49,783 bases of DNA, taken from positions 1-49,783 of the forward strand of contig JAAWLV010000002.1 in assembly GCA_022798105.1 (NCBI GenBank), in the 5' to 3' direction. The position numbers and the translations under genes are program-made. Shown one piece after another: positions 34,256-42,494 of the stretch. This DNA comes from Hungatella sp. (GTDB taxonomy: Bacteria > Bacillota > Clostridia > Lachnospirales > Lachnospiraceae). Positions within the stretch are counted from its first letter, which is position 1; every line of letters starts with the position of its first letter. The notes under the pieces were generated by a model. The model was not told the origin of the DNA. It saw only the letters and a list, made by a program, of their open reading frames with translations, and did no database searches.

Positions 34256-35456
34256 GGGTTACCTCCGTTTCCTTCTTTAGGCATACATCCGCCATTGCCA
34301 GCAACATGGAGAAAAACAGGATGGATGTCCTGGACACAATATGATTGGCATTGGCAATGCCCACAGCGCTTGCGATTATGACCATGATCATGGAATTCAG
34401 GATCACCTTTCCCTCTCTGGTCTCTGTCCTCATCAGCTTTTTTATTCTCGCCAGCATACATAAAAACACAGATATAAGCCATAAAATCCCCGTTATGCCT
34501 GTCTGAAATATGTACCCAAGCAAACCGCAGTCCTCAATAAAGAACCATAAATCTATCCGGTACACCCTGTCCGCCAGCAGAGAGCCGCCCTTTAAGATCC
34601 CCATGCCGAACCATGGAGACTTTCTTAATTCCTTAAAATAGTAGAACAGTTCGCCCAGCCTGGTGGCCCCGCTTCCCATTCCCTCCTGTATCTCATCAAA
34701 AAAGGAAAACAAAAAATCCCAGTACGCTGTCTTTGAAAATAAATACACTCCGCAGGCCAGAAGCATCAAAAACAGCAGGTTCTTCAAAAAGGAACGGATG
34801 GTTCTGTCATTCCAGTATTTTCTGATAACGGCAATGGTTCCCGACGCGCACAAAACGATCATGGCCCCTCTGGACTGGGAAACAAAAACCAGCCCCCAGA
34901 GCATGATCACCAGCTGGATTTTCATTGTCTTTGTGGCAAGCCCCAAGATCAGATGGGAAAACGCGATAATTTCCGCAAAAAAAGACAGTTCAATCTCATA
35001 TATGCGGATCCTGCCGTTTCGGAATGCGTATTCAAACAGATTAAAATACGGATATAAAAGGGATTGGGCAATGGCAAGGATCGCAATGCAGACCGCAATC
35101 CGTATGATAAGCTTCATAGCTGTCCAAATCCCGTCGTCGTACAGGCAAAAGTAGTCATAAAAAATAAAATACGAAAGAAGGATAAAGATAAAATATATCC
35201 CTACCATCCCCTGTATTAAGGATTGTCCGTATCTGACATAACACACAATCACACTGGCAAACGCCACGGCAATACCGGCCAGGATCACAGGTTTGCTCTC
35301 ATAATCCGTTTTTATTATGTTCTTAAAATGGGCTGCCCCGTAGCAGATTGACAGCACCGCAACAGGGATGATGAAATTAATCCCCACAAGGGTCATGCCG
35401 TGGAGCAGCATCAAAACTCCCACAAGCAATTTCGATTTTTTAAACTTGATTACCAC
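34245..35456 (-). CDS. wzy: Wzy-type polysaccharide polymerase
   Basis: 403 residues from a GTG start directly after the acyltransferase stop. About eleven membrane helices and a central external loop (about residues 240-310), the layout of O-antigen polymerases; sequence motifs are weak, as is usual for Wzy. It joins repeat units delivered by the flippase on the outer face. Assignment rests on topology and context. Confidence 0.8.
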   Translation of the reverse strand: MVIKFKKSKLLVGVLMLLHGMTLVGINFIIPVAVLSICYGAAHFKNIIKTDYESKPVILAGIAVAFASVIVCYVRYGQSLIQGMVGIYFIFILLSYFIFYDYFCLYDDGIWTAMKLIIRIAVCIAILAIAQSLLYPYFNLFEYAFRNGRIRIYEIELSFFAEIIAFSHLILGLATKTMKIQLVIMLWGLVFVSQSRGAMIVLCASGTIAVIRKYWNDRTIRSFLKNLLFLMLLACGVYLFSKTAYWDFLFSFFDEIQEGMGSGATRLGELFYYFKELRKSPWFGMGILKGGSLLADRVYRIDLWFFIEDCGLLGYIFQTGITGILWLISVFLCMLARIKKLMRTETREGKVILNSMIMVIIASAVGIANANHIVSRTSILFFSMLLAMADVCLKKETEVTHEV

Positions 35457-36491
35457 TTATCGCCTTTCCCCTTTTATCCATATTTTCCGGCATCTTTCCA
35501 GGCATCTGTGGTACAGGAAAGAGACGGCCCAAGCGGCCGTAAGGGAAATACATCCGGCCCCATACTCTAACTTGTCCCATCCCCCGCCCACGGAAAAAAT
35601 CACGGAAAAAACCAGGACATGCACGAGATACAGCTCATAGGCTGCCTCTGAGAGGGCCAGGATCCAGCCTTTAACCCGTCTGCCTCCGCAGCAATAGAGA
35701 AGCAGCGCAAAAAAACCGTATCCCATAAGCCCGAACACGTCATTAAAATTTTTAATTGGGCCTCCCCGTAAAGCGGTGGCCGCCGTCACCCCCAGCCCCA
35801 CAGCCGACAGGGCTGCCATAGAAAAGGCATTCAGGCGAATGCAGCATCCCTGTTCAGCCTGCTTTGCCAGGCACATTCCCAGTCCGAATTCCCAAAGGAA
35901 CTGAAGGAAAAAACTGTTCCAGATCCGTTTTGCATATAACCCTGTTACCGATATAAACCCCCACCAGCACCCGCTAAGCAGAAACGACACAAGGAAAAAC
36001 ACCCTGCCGCCGAGTTTTTCTTTCCATCTGCACAGGGGGAGAAACAACAAATACAATTGAAACAGCGTGGAAATAAACCAAAATTGTTCGCCAAAGCTGC
36101 ATTCATATTCCGGAATAAACATTTTATAGAGGAAGATGTGGCTGAAAAGGGCTTTGATCCGATTTCCGCCGTACATAACCGGTACAAGGGCGGATATCCC
36201 TATGATTATCACATAGGGGATATAGATCTTTAAAAACCGGCGGCGCAGAAATTCCAAATATCCCACGGGGTTTCTCATATATGACAGATACAGGCCGAAT
36301 CCGGAGCAGAAAAAAAACACATGGACTCCTGTCCCCCCAAGAGAAGAAGCTTTCCAAAGGAAGCCCGGGCATGATTTCAGATAGCCCTGGATCAGATGCA
36401 TGAGCACAATCGTAAGGATGGAAAATCCTCTCAGGAAAGCGATCTCATCATAATAGGTTCGGCCCCCGCGAAATTCAAAGGTTCTGTTCAT
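35457..36491 (-). CDS. Acyltransferase-3 family membrane protein
   Basis: 344 residues with about ten membrane helices. The N-terminus reads YYDEIAFLRGFSILTIVLMHLIQGY, with the Arg and His of the family's R/H signature. Members move acetyl or other acyl groups onto sugars, so it probably O-acylates the polysaccharide. Its ATG overlaps the upstream glycosyltransferase stop by four bases. Confidence 0.88.
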   Translation of the reverse strand: MNRTFEFRGGRTYYDEIAFLRGFSILTIVLMHLIQGYLKSCPGFLWKASSLGGTGVHVFFFCSGFGLYLSYMRNPVGYLEFLRRRFLKIYIPYVIIIGISALVPVMYGGNRIKALFSHIFLYKMFIPEYECSFGEQFWFISTLFQLYLLFLPLCRWKEKLGGRVFFLVSFLLSGCWWGFISVTGLYAKRIWNSFFLQFLWEFGLGMCLAKQAEQGCCIRLNAFSMAALSAVGLGVTAATALRGGPIKNFNDVFGLMGYGFFALLLYCCGGRRVKGWILALSEAAYELYLVHVLVFSVIFSVGGGWDKLEYGAGCISLTAAWAVSFLYHRCLERCRKIWIKGERR

Positions 36492-37657
36492 GTCTGCTCC
36501 ACTTTTGTTTCACTTAACAGGCCGTAATCCCTCAAAAAGGCGTCGGCAATTTTATTCCAGTCAAAGTATCCTGCAACCTTCCGGTTATCCTCCCGAATCT
36601 CTGCAAGCTCTGATTGATCCATGGCGGCAAAGCTAAGGATCCCGGCAATCCATTCCTCCTCGCCGCCGGCCATAAAGACCCCTTTATGGCCCTTTAACAG
36701 CTCCTTTGCCTCTTCATCCCCAGGGGATGTGACAATCGGGATCCCATGGGCCAGATATGCAAGAAAGCTGCCTCTTCTCAGGGTCAGGCCGTCCTCGTAA
36801 AACAGAGTTGCCACATGAGTATTCTGGATTTCCCTTGACACCTCCTCGTCGGGGATGTACCCTGTAATTTTCACAGAATCCCACAACCTATACTGTTTCA
36901 GCCAGGTTATAACCTGATTATGGTATTCCGAAAAATGGTTTTTGTTTCCGGGATCCACCTCCCCGATAATTTTAAACCGGAACCTTCCCTCCTTATCCCT
37001 CTCTTTAAGCTCTTTCCAGTTTTTAAGCATCCGCTCAATTCCCTTTCCTGGATAGACGCTTCCAAAATAAGAGATTACAATTGTTCCGTTTTCTCTTTCT
37101 GTTGTTTTTGCCGTGCAGACGGGGATGTTGTTTCCGATAAGGGTTCTTTTCACCCGTTTTCCCGCTATTTTTTTGACAGCCCTGCGATCAGGCAGCGCCG
37201 GGACGTAGATGGAATCGGCAAACAGAAGAATCGGCAGTATGGCCGCTTTTCTGAGAAACCTGGCGCATGTAAATTCATGGAGCCTGACATAGAAGGCGAT
37301 TTTAGGTTTTCCTATTCCATATAATTTTGTAATCAGAGGAAGAAAGCTGGCAAGCAGTGTTTTTCCATAACAGTCCCCCGGATACTCCATGTGGACTGCC
37401 TTTATTCCGTCTTTCTTCAGCATACTGATATATGTTTTAATATTTTTAACCGTTATATTCCAGTTATCCAGATACGTTACAGCTGCACAGGCTGTCCCGT
37501 TTGCCTCAACATAATTCCTTATAACCGGCAGATTGGTTGTCAGAAGTTCAATCTTGTGTTCCCCCGCAGATTTTGCCATTGCATCCAACAATATCTTTGC
37601 TGCCGCGGCAATCCCCTCATGACTTGCCGGATAGCTCCCGCTTATATAAAGAAGCAT
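36488..37657 (-). CDS. Glycosyltransferase family 4-like protein
   Basis: 389 residues, GT-B fold. It starts MLLYISGSYPASHEGIAAAAK, and the C-terminal half has TIVISYFGSVYPGKGIERML, an ITGYIPDEEV segment and a FLAYLAHGIPIVTSPGDEEA segment typical of GT4 acceptor-to-donor closure. The sugar is unknown. It starts one base after the PssE stop region. Confidence 0.85.
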   Translation of the reverse strand: MLLYISGSYPASHEGIAAAAKILLDAMAKSAGEHKIELLTTNLPVIRNYVEANGTACAAVTYLDNWNITVKNIKTYISMLKKDGIKAVHMEYPGDCYGKTLLASFLPLITKLYGIGKPKIAFYVRLHEFTCARFLRKAAILPILLFADSIYVPALPDRRAVKKIAGKRVKRTLIGNNIPVCTAKTTERENGTIVISYFGSVYPGKGIERMLKNWKELKERDKEGRFRFKIIGEVDPGNKNHFSEYHNQVITWLKQYRLWDSVKITGYIPDEEVSREIQNTHVATLFYEDGLTLRRGSFLAYLAHGIPIVTSPGDEEAKELLKGHKGVFMAGGEEEWIAGILSFAAMDQSELAEIREDNRKVAGYFDWNKIADAFLRDYGLLSETKVEQT

Positions 37658-37658
37658 T

Positions 37659-38183
37659 CTATTCCCCCGTTCCCCCAGCTGCTTTTCTGTCTAATATGCT
37701 GCTGACCAATTGTTCGAACTCTTCATTAAACTTTATATTATTGCCTGCCAGCCCGGTTTTCATGGAACCTGCGATTTTCTCATAGCTGTAAATCCGTTTT
37801 GCAAGCTCCTCAATATCCTCGACCACAATGATATTGCGTCTGCGTGCTTCCACCGCTTTTGCAAATTCCACCTGGTGGTCATTGACATGTTCCCGGAACT
37901 TTTTTTGCCTTGGCACTACAATAGGCACTTTTCCTGCCTGAAGAGCCATAATAAAACTGGACGGTCCGCCATGGGTAATAATAATCCTGGCTCTTTTCAC
38001 ATAATCTGCCATAACCTCATAGGGATACAGCTTGCTCCACTGGCAGTATTCAGGCACATAGGTGCTGTAACCTGTCTGTATCACCACAGTCTCTTTCAGC
38101 ACCTTTTGTCTGCACAGATCGTCCATGTAACTGACAAGCCGGTTAAAGGGCTGCTCATGAGTGCCGACGGTCACAAAAATCAT
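37659..38183 (-). CDS. pssE: PssE-like glycosyltransferase catalytic subunit (Alg13-like)
   Basis: 174 residues from the ATG at 38183, chosen because GAAGGAAGAGAG lies just before it; the ORF-track start at 38204 overlaps the previous gene. It begins MIFVTVGTHEQPFNRL, the classic start of the GT28 C-terminal-like half, and contains ARIIITHGGPSSFIMALQAGKVPIVVPRQ, the nucleotide-sugar binding part. It acts with the PssD-like protein encoded just upstream as a split two-subunit enzyme. Confidence 0.93.
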   Translation of the reverse strand: MIFVTVGTHEQPFNRLVSYMDDLCRQKVLKETVVIQTGYSTYVPEYCQWSKLYPYEVMADYVKRARIIITHGGPSSFIMALQAGKVPIVVPRQKKFREHVNDHQVEFAKAVEARRRNIIVVEDIEELAKRIYSYEKIAGSMKTGLAGNNIKFNEEFEQLVSSILDRKAAGGTGE

Positions 38184-38200
38184 CTGTTCTCTCTTCCTTC

Positions 38201-38662
38201 TCAAAATATGCTTCCAAGATTAACTGCCTTTTTATATACGTGTTTCATCTCTTCCCACTGAACCACAAACCCGTCTGCTGCCGGGTAGACCAGCTTCCCT
38301 GTCAAAGTGGGCCTGTCAATGCGGTCAAAGACCTCTATGTAGATTGTTTTTGCCCCGAATAATTTTCCGATATAGAAAAAAGGGACCGCAACCGCGGCGC
38401 CGGTTGATATAATCAGATCCGGGCGTTCTTTTTTTAATACGTTCCACGCAATCACAGTATTTTTTATCAGTGCCTTTATGCTCCTGTTGGTGGGAAAATA
38501 ACATGGATATATCCGCTCTCCTTTTAGCAGGCTTCTGGCATCCTCCTTGTCAAAAGTCACCCAAAAGCGATCTTTCTCCTGCCAGAAGGGCTTTAACATG
38601 TAAAGATGCGCCAGATGACCGCCGGAAGACGCTGCAAAGCAGATTTTACTTTTATCACCCAT
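38201..38662 (-). CDS. pssD: PssD-like glycosyltransferase membrane subunit (Alg14-like)
   Basis: 153 residues. It starts MGDKSKICFAASSGGHLAHLYML, and includes DLIISTGAAVAVPFFYIGKLFGAKTIYIEVFDR, the conserved acceptor-side half of the split enzyme. The pair PssD/PssE (or Cps14F/G-like) adds the second sugar to the lipid-linked intermediate. An AGGAAGGGGGA site precedes the ATG. Confidence 0.93.
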   Translation of the reverse strand: MGDKSKICFAASSGGHLAHLYMLKPFWQEKDRFWVTFDKEDARSLLKGERIYPCYFPTNRSIKALIKNTVIAWNVLKKERPDLIISTGAAVAVPFFYIGKLFGAKTIYIEVFDRIDRPTLTGKLVYPAADGFVVQWEEMKHVYKKAVNLGSIF

Positions 38663-38689
38663 ATCATTCCCCCTTCCTGTTTATCAGCG

Positions 38690-38723
38690 GGCCGGCCGAC
38701 CCTTAGGCCGGCCGGCCTTTTTT
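38690..38723 (+). terminator. GC-rich hairpin with T-tract facing the + strand
   Basis: GGCCGGCC (38690-38697), an eight-base loop, GGCCGGCC, then GGCC and TTTTTT (38718-38723). The T-tract follows the stem on the + strand, while all genes here run on the minus strand. It would terminate antisense transcription, and acts on the operon only as a stem between the small surface protein gene and pssD. Confidence 0.65.
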
Positions 38724-38724
38724 C

Positions 38725-39105
38725 TTATGCCTCTTCGCTGCCCTTCTTCAGTTTCCTGCGGGTTAGCAGTTCCATAGCCGCAATTCCCAGGCCTGAGCCT
38801 GCAAACAGCATGAGCCACAAACTGCCGTTGCTGGTGTCTCCCATCCCAGGTGTTGATGCCAGCGGCACCTGCTGGTCGGGAATGGCTGCCAGGGGTACGG
38901 CCCCGTCCTCAATAACCATCTGAGCTAACGGCACATCGCCGTTCTCAATGGTTATGGTCTCCGGGCCGGTTACGTCTCCTGTGGGAGTCACCACTGTCCC
39001 TCTGGCGCTGGGGCTGACCGCGTACGCAGTCATGGTCGTACCTCCCACTGTCAGGATCCCCGACATCATCAATGTCATCAGACATTTCCTGCTCCGTTTT
39101 TTCAT
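38725..39105 (-). CDS. Small surface protein with signal peptide, VPLA repeats and C-terminal helix
   Basis: 126 residues. A signal peptide ends near TAYAVS (about residue 30), then a short Thr/Val-rich region, three copies of a VPLA motif (DVPLAQ, AVPLAA, QVPLAS), then GMGDTSNGS, a hydrophobic helix (LWLMLFAGSGLGIAAMELL) and a basic tail. The end resembles a sortase-anchored protein, with GDTSN matching the residues after the cleavage site, but there is no clean LPxTG. It may be anchored by the helix or by a sortase of altered taste. It lies between the LCP gene and pssD. Confidence 0.7.
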   Translation of the reverse strand: MKKRSRKCLMTLMMSGILTVGGTTMTAYAVSPSARGTVVTPTGDVTGPETITIENGDVPLAQMVIEDGAVPLAAIPDQQVPLASTPGMGDTSNGSLWLMLFAGSGLGIAAMELLTRRKLKKGSEEA

Positions 39106-39141
39106 ACATGTTCACCCTCTTTCCTCTTTACTTTTTTATTC

Positions 39142-39171
39142 AATAAACAGGCTCCTGAAAGCCTGGTTATT
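39142..39171 (-). other. Stem-loop between the LCP gene and the small surface protein gene
   Basis: AATAAACAGGCT (39142-39153) and AGCCTGGTTATT (39160-39171) pair at 11 of 12 positions around a six-base loop. No long T-tract follows on the minus strand, so it looks more like a processing or attenuation site than a full terminator. Confidence 0.5.
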
Positions 39172-39182
39172 GCACCCTGTTC

Positions 39183-40232
39183 TCATACTTCCCGGTAAAA
39201 CAGTTCTAAAAGGATCGGCGTCAGCCCTTCCTTATCCATGTAAAATTCATTGTACACCTGCCCCATCACCGACCGGCCGGGTACCGTATAGAAATCCCCA
39301 TCCTCCAGTCCGGCGCTTCCTGCCGCGTCCATGGCCATTTTCAGATACTCCTCTTTTCTCATGTCTGTCACCATGTAGCTTTCTATCTCCTCAAACAGCT
39401 CCCCGACAATCCCGCTGTCCTTTTTCGACTGTTCCTGGACCGCGCGGAGAAATCCCATAATAAACTCCTTCTCACGCTCCAGGCGGTAGATGGCAGAGTG
39501 GGCTTCTTCAATATCCCGGTATCTTACAAAGGCTTCTGCCTGCTCCCCTTTCAGGGTTACGACGGCTCCTTTCACAAAGGCCGGATCCTTTTTCTCCATC
39601 CCGTCTGACGGTATGGTTACGGTCACCCCTCCTACACGGTTGTTTAAAAGGTTTATCACCTCCGTGTCCGCGGCCATGTACCAGTCAAACTCAAATCCCC
39701 CAAGGGCCTGCGACAAAGCCTCTTGTACACGCTGGCAGCTGCCTTCCCTTCCGTCGCCGTAAGCGTACGCCAGGTTCAAATGCTGAATATCCTTCCCCAG
39801 CACATTACCGCTTAAATCCGTCAGGGTAATCTCCGTCATGGTATCCCTGGGCACAACCAGAAAGCGGATGGTATTCCGGGCCGTGTCCTGGGCGATGACA
39901 AAGATCCCGTCTGCCTGACCGCCCATGGTGTGAGTTACAATCTCCTCCATGGATCCCTGTCTGTCCACCCCCATGCACAAAATGGCTTTCACGTTGCTGC
40001 TTCTTTTGTAGGTCTTTCCGTTGTATTCCACAGTCCCCGTCAAATCCTTAGGAACCTGTGTGCTCTGCGGGGAAGATCTGCCGGCAATTTGTTTTTCCGT
40101 CAATGTCCGCTGCCGGTACAGATACACCGTCAGCACAGTGACGGCTGCTGCCAGAATCACCGCTGCCCCTGCCAGAGTCCTTCTCCATATCCTAAGCCTT
40201 TTGCCGGCATCCCTTCTTTTTTTGGCCCGCAT
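39183..40232 (-). CDS. LytR-CpsA-Psr (LCP) family glycopolymer ligase
   Basis: 349 residues from the ATG at 40232, which has GGGGAG five bases upstream; earlier ATGs overlap the tyrosine kinase gene. A cytoplasmic basic start is followed by one membrane helix (TLAGAAVILAAAVTVLTVYLY). The LCP domain has CMGVDRQGS, FLVVPRDTMTEI and HLNLAYAYGDG. LCP enzymes attach polysaccharide to peptidoglycan outside the cell. It sits at the end of the cps control genes, as is usual. Confidence 0.92.
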   Translation of the reverse strand: MRAKKRRDAGKRLRIWRRTLAGAAVILAAAVTVLTVYLYRQRTLTEKQIAGRSSPQSTQVPKDLTGTVEYNGKTYKRSSNVKAILCMGVDRQGSMEEIVTHTMGGQADGIFVIAQDTARNTIRFLVVPRDTMTEITLTDLSGNVLGKDIQHLNLAYAYGDGREGSCQRVQEALSQALGGFEFDWYMAADTEVINLLNNRVGGVTVTIPSDGMEKKDPAFVKGAVVTLKGEQAEAFVRYRDIEEAHSAIYRLEREKEFIMGFLRAVQEQSKKDSGIVGELFEEIESYMVTDMRKEEYLKMAMDAAGSAGLEDGDFYTVPGRSVMGQVYNEFYMDKEGLTPILLELFYREV

Positions 40233-40246
40233 CTGTTCTCCCCGCA

Positions 40247-40969
40247 TTATCTGCCGCTTTCCCTGTCTGCTTTGTAGTGGCTGTACCTTCCGTATTTTCC
40301 ATATTTTCCGTATTTCCCGTAATAGCCCTTGCCCTGGATATCCACCTTGTTCAAGACTGCCCCCAGAATCCGGCACCCGGTCTTCTCCAGCTGGGATTTT
40401 ACCTTCTGCTCCAGACGGTAGCTGATGGCATTGCTCTCAATCACCAGAAGGACGCCGTCGCATCTTTTTGCTATAATCGCCCCGTCCGCCAGGCTGGCCA
40501 TGGGAGGCGTATCCACGATAATGCAGTCATAGCCGATGCGCAGCGCCTCAAACATCCGTCCGCAGGCCTCATCCTCCAGAAGCTCCGAGGGGTTGGGGGA
40601 GTAGGGACCTGAAAATATAACGCTTAAGTTTTCTTCGCTGGTTTCATAAATGATCTCCTCCAGCTCCCTCTGTCCGCTTAAAAACTGGGAAAGGCCGTTT
40701 ACCTCCTGCTCTATCTGATACCTGGCCGGAAGCACTGACTTCCGGATATCCCCGTCCACCAAAAGGGTCCTTCTCCCTATCTGGGCGAGGGACTGGGCAA
40801 GGGCAAAGGAAATATCGCTTTTCCCCTCGTCCGGCAGCGCGCTGGTCACCATGATCACCTTGATGCTTCTTCCGCAGAACTGCAGGTTGGTTCTCAGGGT
40901 CTTTACGGCTTCCTCATAGTGATAGTCTTCACTCATTGCCCTTCTCAGTTCCAGCACCGGCTTTGCCAT
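40247..40969 (-). CDS. CpsD/CapB-family tyrosine autokinase
   Basis: 240 residues from the ATG at 40969, with GGGAGG seven bases upstream; the ORF-track start at 41068 overlaps the CpsC gene. Walker A is SALPDEGKSDIS, Walker A' LLVDGDIRKS, Walker B DCIIVDTPP. The residue after GKS is Asp where most relatives have Thr. The C-terminus is a tyrosine cluster built of GKY repeats (KGYYGKYGKYGKYGRYSHY), the autophosphorylation tail. It needs the CpsC activator encoded just upstream and is reversed by CpsB. Confidence 0.93.
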   Translation of the reverse strand: MAKPVLELRRAMSEDYHYEEAVKTLRTNLQFCGRSIKVIMVTSALPDEGKSDISFALAQSLAQIGRRTLLVDGDIRKSVLPARYQIEQEVNGLSQFLSGQRELEEIIYETSEENLSVIFSGPYSPNPSELLEDEACGRMFEALRIGYDCIIVDTPPMASLADGAIIAKRCDGVLLVIESNAISYRLEQKVKSQLEKTGCRILGAVLNKVDIQGKGYYGKYGKYGKYGRYSHYKADRESGR

Positions 40970-41003
40970 CTTAAATCCTCCCTTTTCTTCCCTTGTCTTT
41001 TTC

Positions 41004-41762
41004 CTATCGGGATCCGCCTGATACACGGGCCACTTCCTGTTCCTTGATTTTTTTGTCTTTCCTGGCATCGCCTTCCCGTCCGGGCACCGACGCCAGCACG
41101 GTTATCCCCAGATACCGCTCCACATCCTCCTCGGTGCGGATCGTGTCATTGAATATTACCTCCATAACAAGGATAAAGCATACGGCCGCCGCCATGCCCA
41201 CAGCTCCTAACAGGGCATATTTTTTGACTGACGGCCTTGTGGGAAGCTCTGCCAGCTCCCCGTTTTCAATGAGCTTCGGCGGAACCATCTCCATGATGTC
41301 CCCGATGTAATCGGACGCCGAGGACGCCATCTGATCCACGATGGCCTTGGCCAGGGCCGGATCCGGATTATCGATGGAAATGGTGATAATACGGGTGTCC
41401 GCCGGATTGTCAATGTTAAGCCGGCGTCTTAAGGTTTTATAAGTAATATCCAGCCTCAGCTTCTCAATGACTTCCTGAAGCACCGGGCGGCTGGTGATGA
41501 TCACCTGATAGTCTTTGGTCAGCTGGCTCCCGATCTGCAGATCGGCCAGAGATGCCAGTGTCGTCTCTTTAGACAGCACATACAGCATCGCCGTCGAGGT
41601 ATACTGGGGAGTCATTATAAACTTGGCAAATGCCCCCGCGCCTGCCCCTCCAATGGCCATGGCCAGCAAAATCAGCCACAGCTTCTTTTTCCATGCCAGC
41701 AATATCTCCAGCAGATCAATCTCCGCCTCGTCTTCCTCATACGCTTTTCGTCTCTGTTCCAT
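41004..41762 (-). CDS. CpsC/Wzz-family chain-length and kinase-activator protein
   Basis: 252 residues. Wzz-type membrane protein with helices near residues 32-52 (LWLILLAMAIGGAGAGAFA) and 180-200 (YALLGAVGMAAAVCFILVMEV). The N-terminal EIDLLEILLAWKKKLW signature is clear. It sets chain length and activates the CpsD kinase through its cytoplasmic tail. It lies between cpsB- and cpsD-type genes. Confidence 0.93.
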   Translation of the reverse strand: MEQRRKAYEEDEAEIDLLEILLAWKKKLWLILLAMAIGGAGAGAFAKFIMTPQYTSTAMLYVLSKETTLASLADLQIGSQLTKDYQVIITSRPVLQEVIEKLRLDITYKTLRRRLNIDNPADTRIITISIDNPDPALAKAIVDQMASSASDYIGDIMEMVPPKLIENGELAELPTRPSVKKYALLGAVGMAAAVCFILVMEVIFNDTIRTEEDVERYLGITVLASVPGREGDARKDKKIKEQEVARVSGGSR

Positions 41763-41765
41763 CTT

Positions 41766-42494
41766 TTAGTTTCCCCGATTTATCCATTCTCTGTTTATGA
41801 TGTGCAGGGCGTTGTCCCTGGTTATATGTTCCAAAAGCTCCTGGTTTACGTGGCTCTTTAACCATTTTTCCGCGGCTGTTATCTTAGGCGGACGGAAATC
41901 CATACGGTGCATGTCGCTTCCAAGAAAATCGATCCTGCCCAAAAGCACCTGCCTCCTTCTCCATCTGGTCTCCGCCAGGTACCATTTCCCCGAAAGGCCG
42001 CTGTAGTTCATCTGCAGCAGGCACCCGCTCTTTGTCAAATCCAGTAAATTCTTTTCTTCCCTCAGGCACGCGTATCTCTCCATGTGGGCCAGTATGGGGG
42101 TGTAGCCTGCCTGGAACAGCCGGCTACACCCCCGATACAGTTCCCGGTATGAGACGCCCGGCGCAAATTCCGTCAGCACGTACCTGCTTCCTGCCATGGT
42201 CAGAGCCTCATGTTCCTTTAACTTTGCAGTCAGCTCCTCATGGTAATAATTCTCCTGCCCCAGATAGATCCTGAAATCCGGATACGTTTCCTGCAGCTTT
42301 TTTTCCAGATCGTTTGCAAGGGCGGCCAGTTCCTGCCCTCTCCCCCTTGTCTCGTGGGGCGTGGCAATGACGCCCCGCACGCCCTGGGCCGCCGCTATCC
42401 ACAGCATCTTCCGGGCCTCCTCCATGCTTCGTGCCCCGTCGTCCACCCCCGGCAGGACGTGGGCGTGCACGTCTATGAGCCCGCCTCCTAACAT
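41766..42494 (-). CDS. CpsB/YwqE-type PHP-domain tyrosine phosphatase
   Basis: 242 residues from the ATG at 42494, which has AAAGGA upstream and overlaps the end of the sugar transferase gene; the ORF-track start at 42563 lies inside that gene. The metal-dependent PHP fold shows LIDVHAHVLPGVDDGARS, VIATPHE, PILAHMERY and LGSDMHR. It removes phosphate from CpsD. Together CpsB, CpsC and CpsD form the phosphotyrosine control loop for polysaccharide output. Confidence 0.93.
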   Translation of the reverse strand: MLGGGLIDVHAHVLPGVDDGARSMEEARKMLWIAAAQGVRGVIATPHETRGRGQELAALANDLEKKLQETYPDFRIYLGQENYYHEELTAKLKEHEALTMAGSRYVLTEFAPGVSYRELYRGCSRLFQAGYTPILAHMERYACLREEKNLLDLTKSGCLLQMNYSGLSGKWYLAETRWRRRQVLLGRIDFLGSDMHRMDFRPPKITAAEKWLKSHVNQELLEHITRDNALHIINREWINRGN

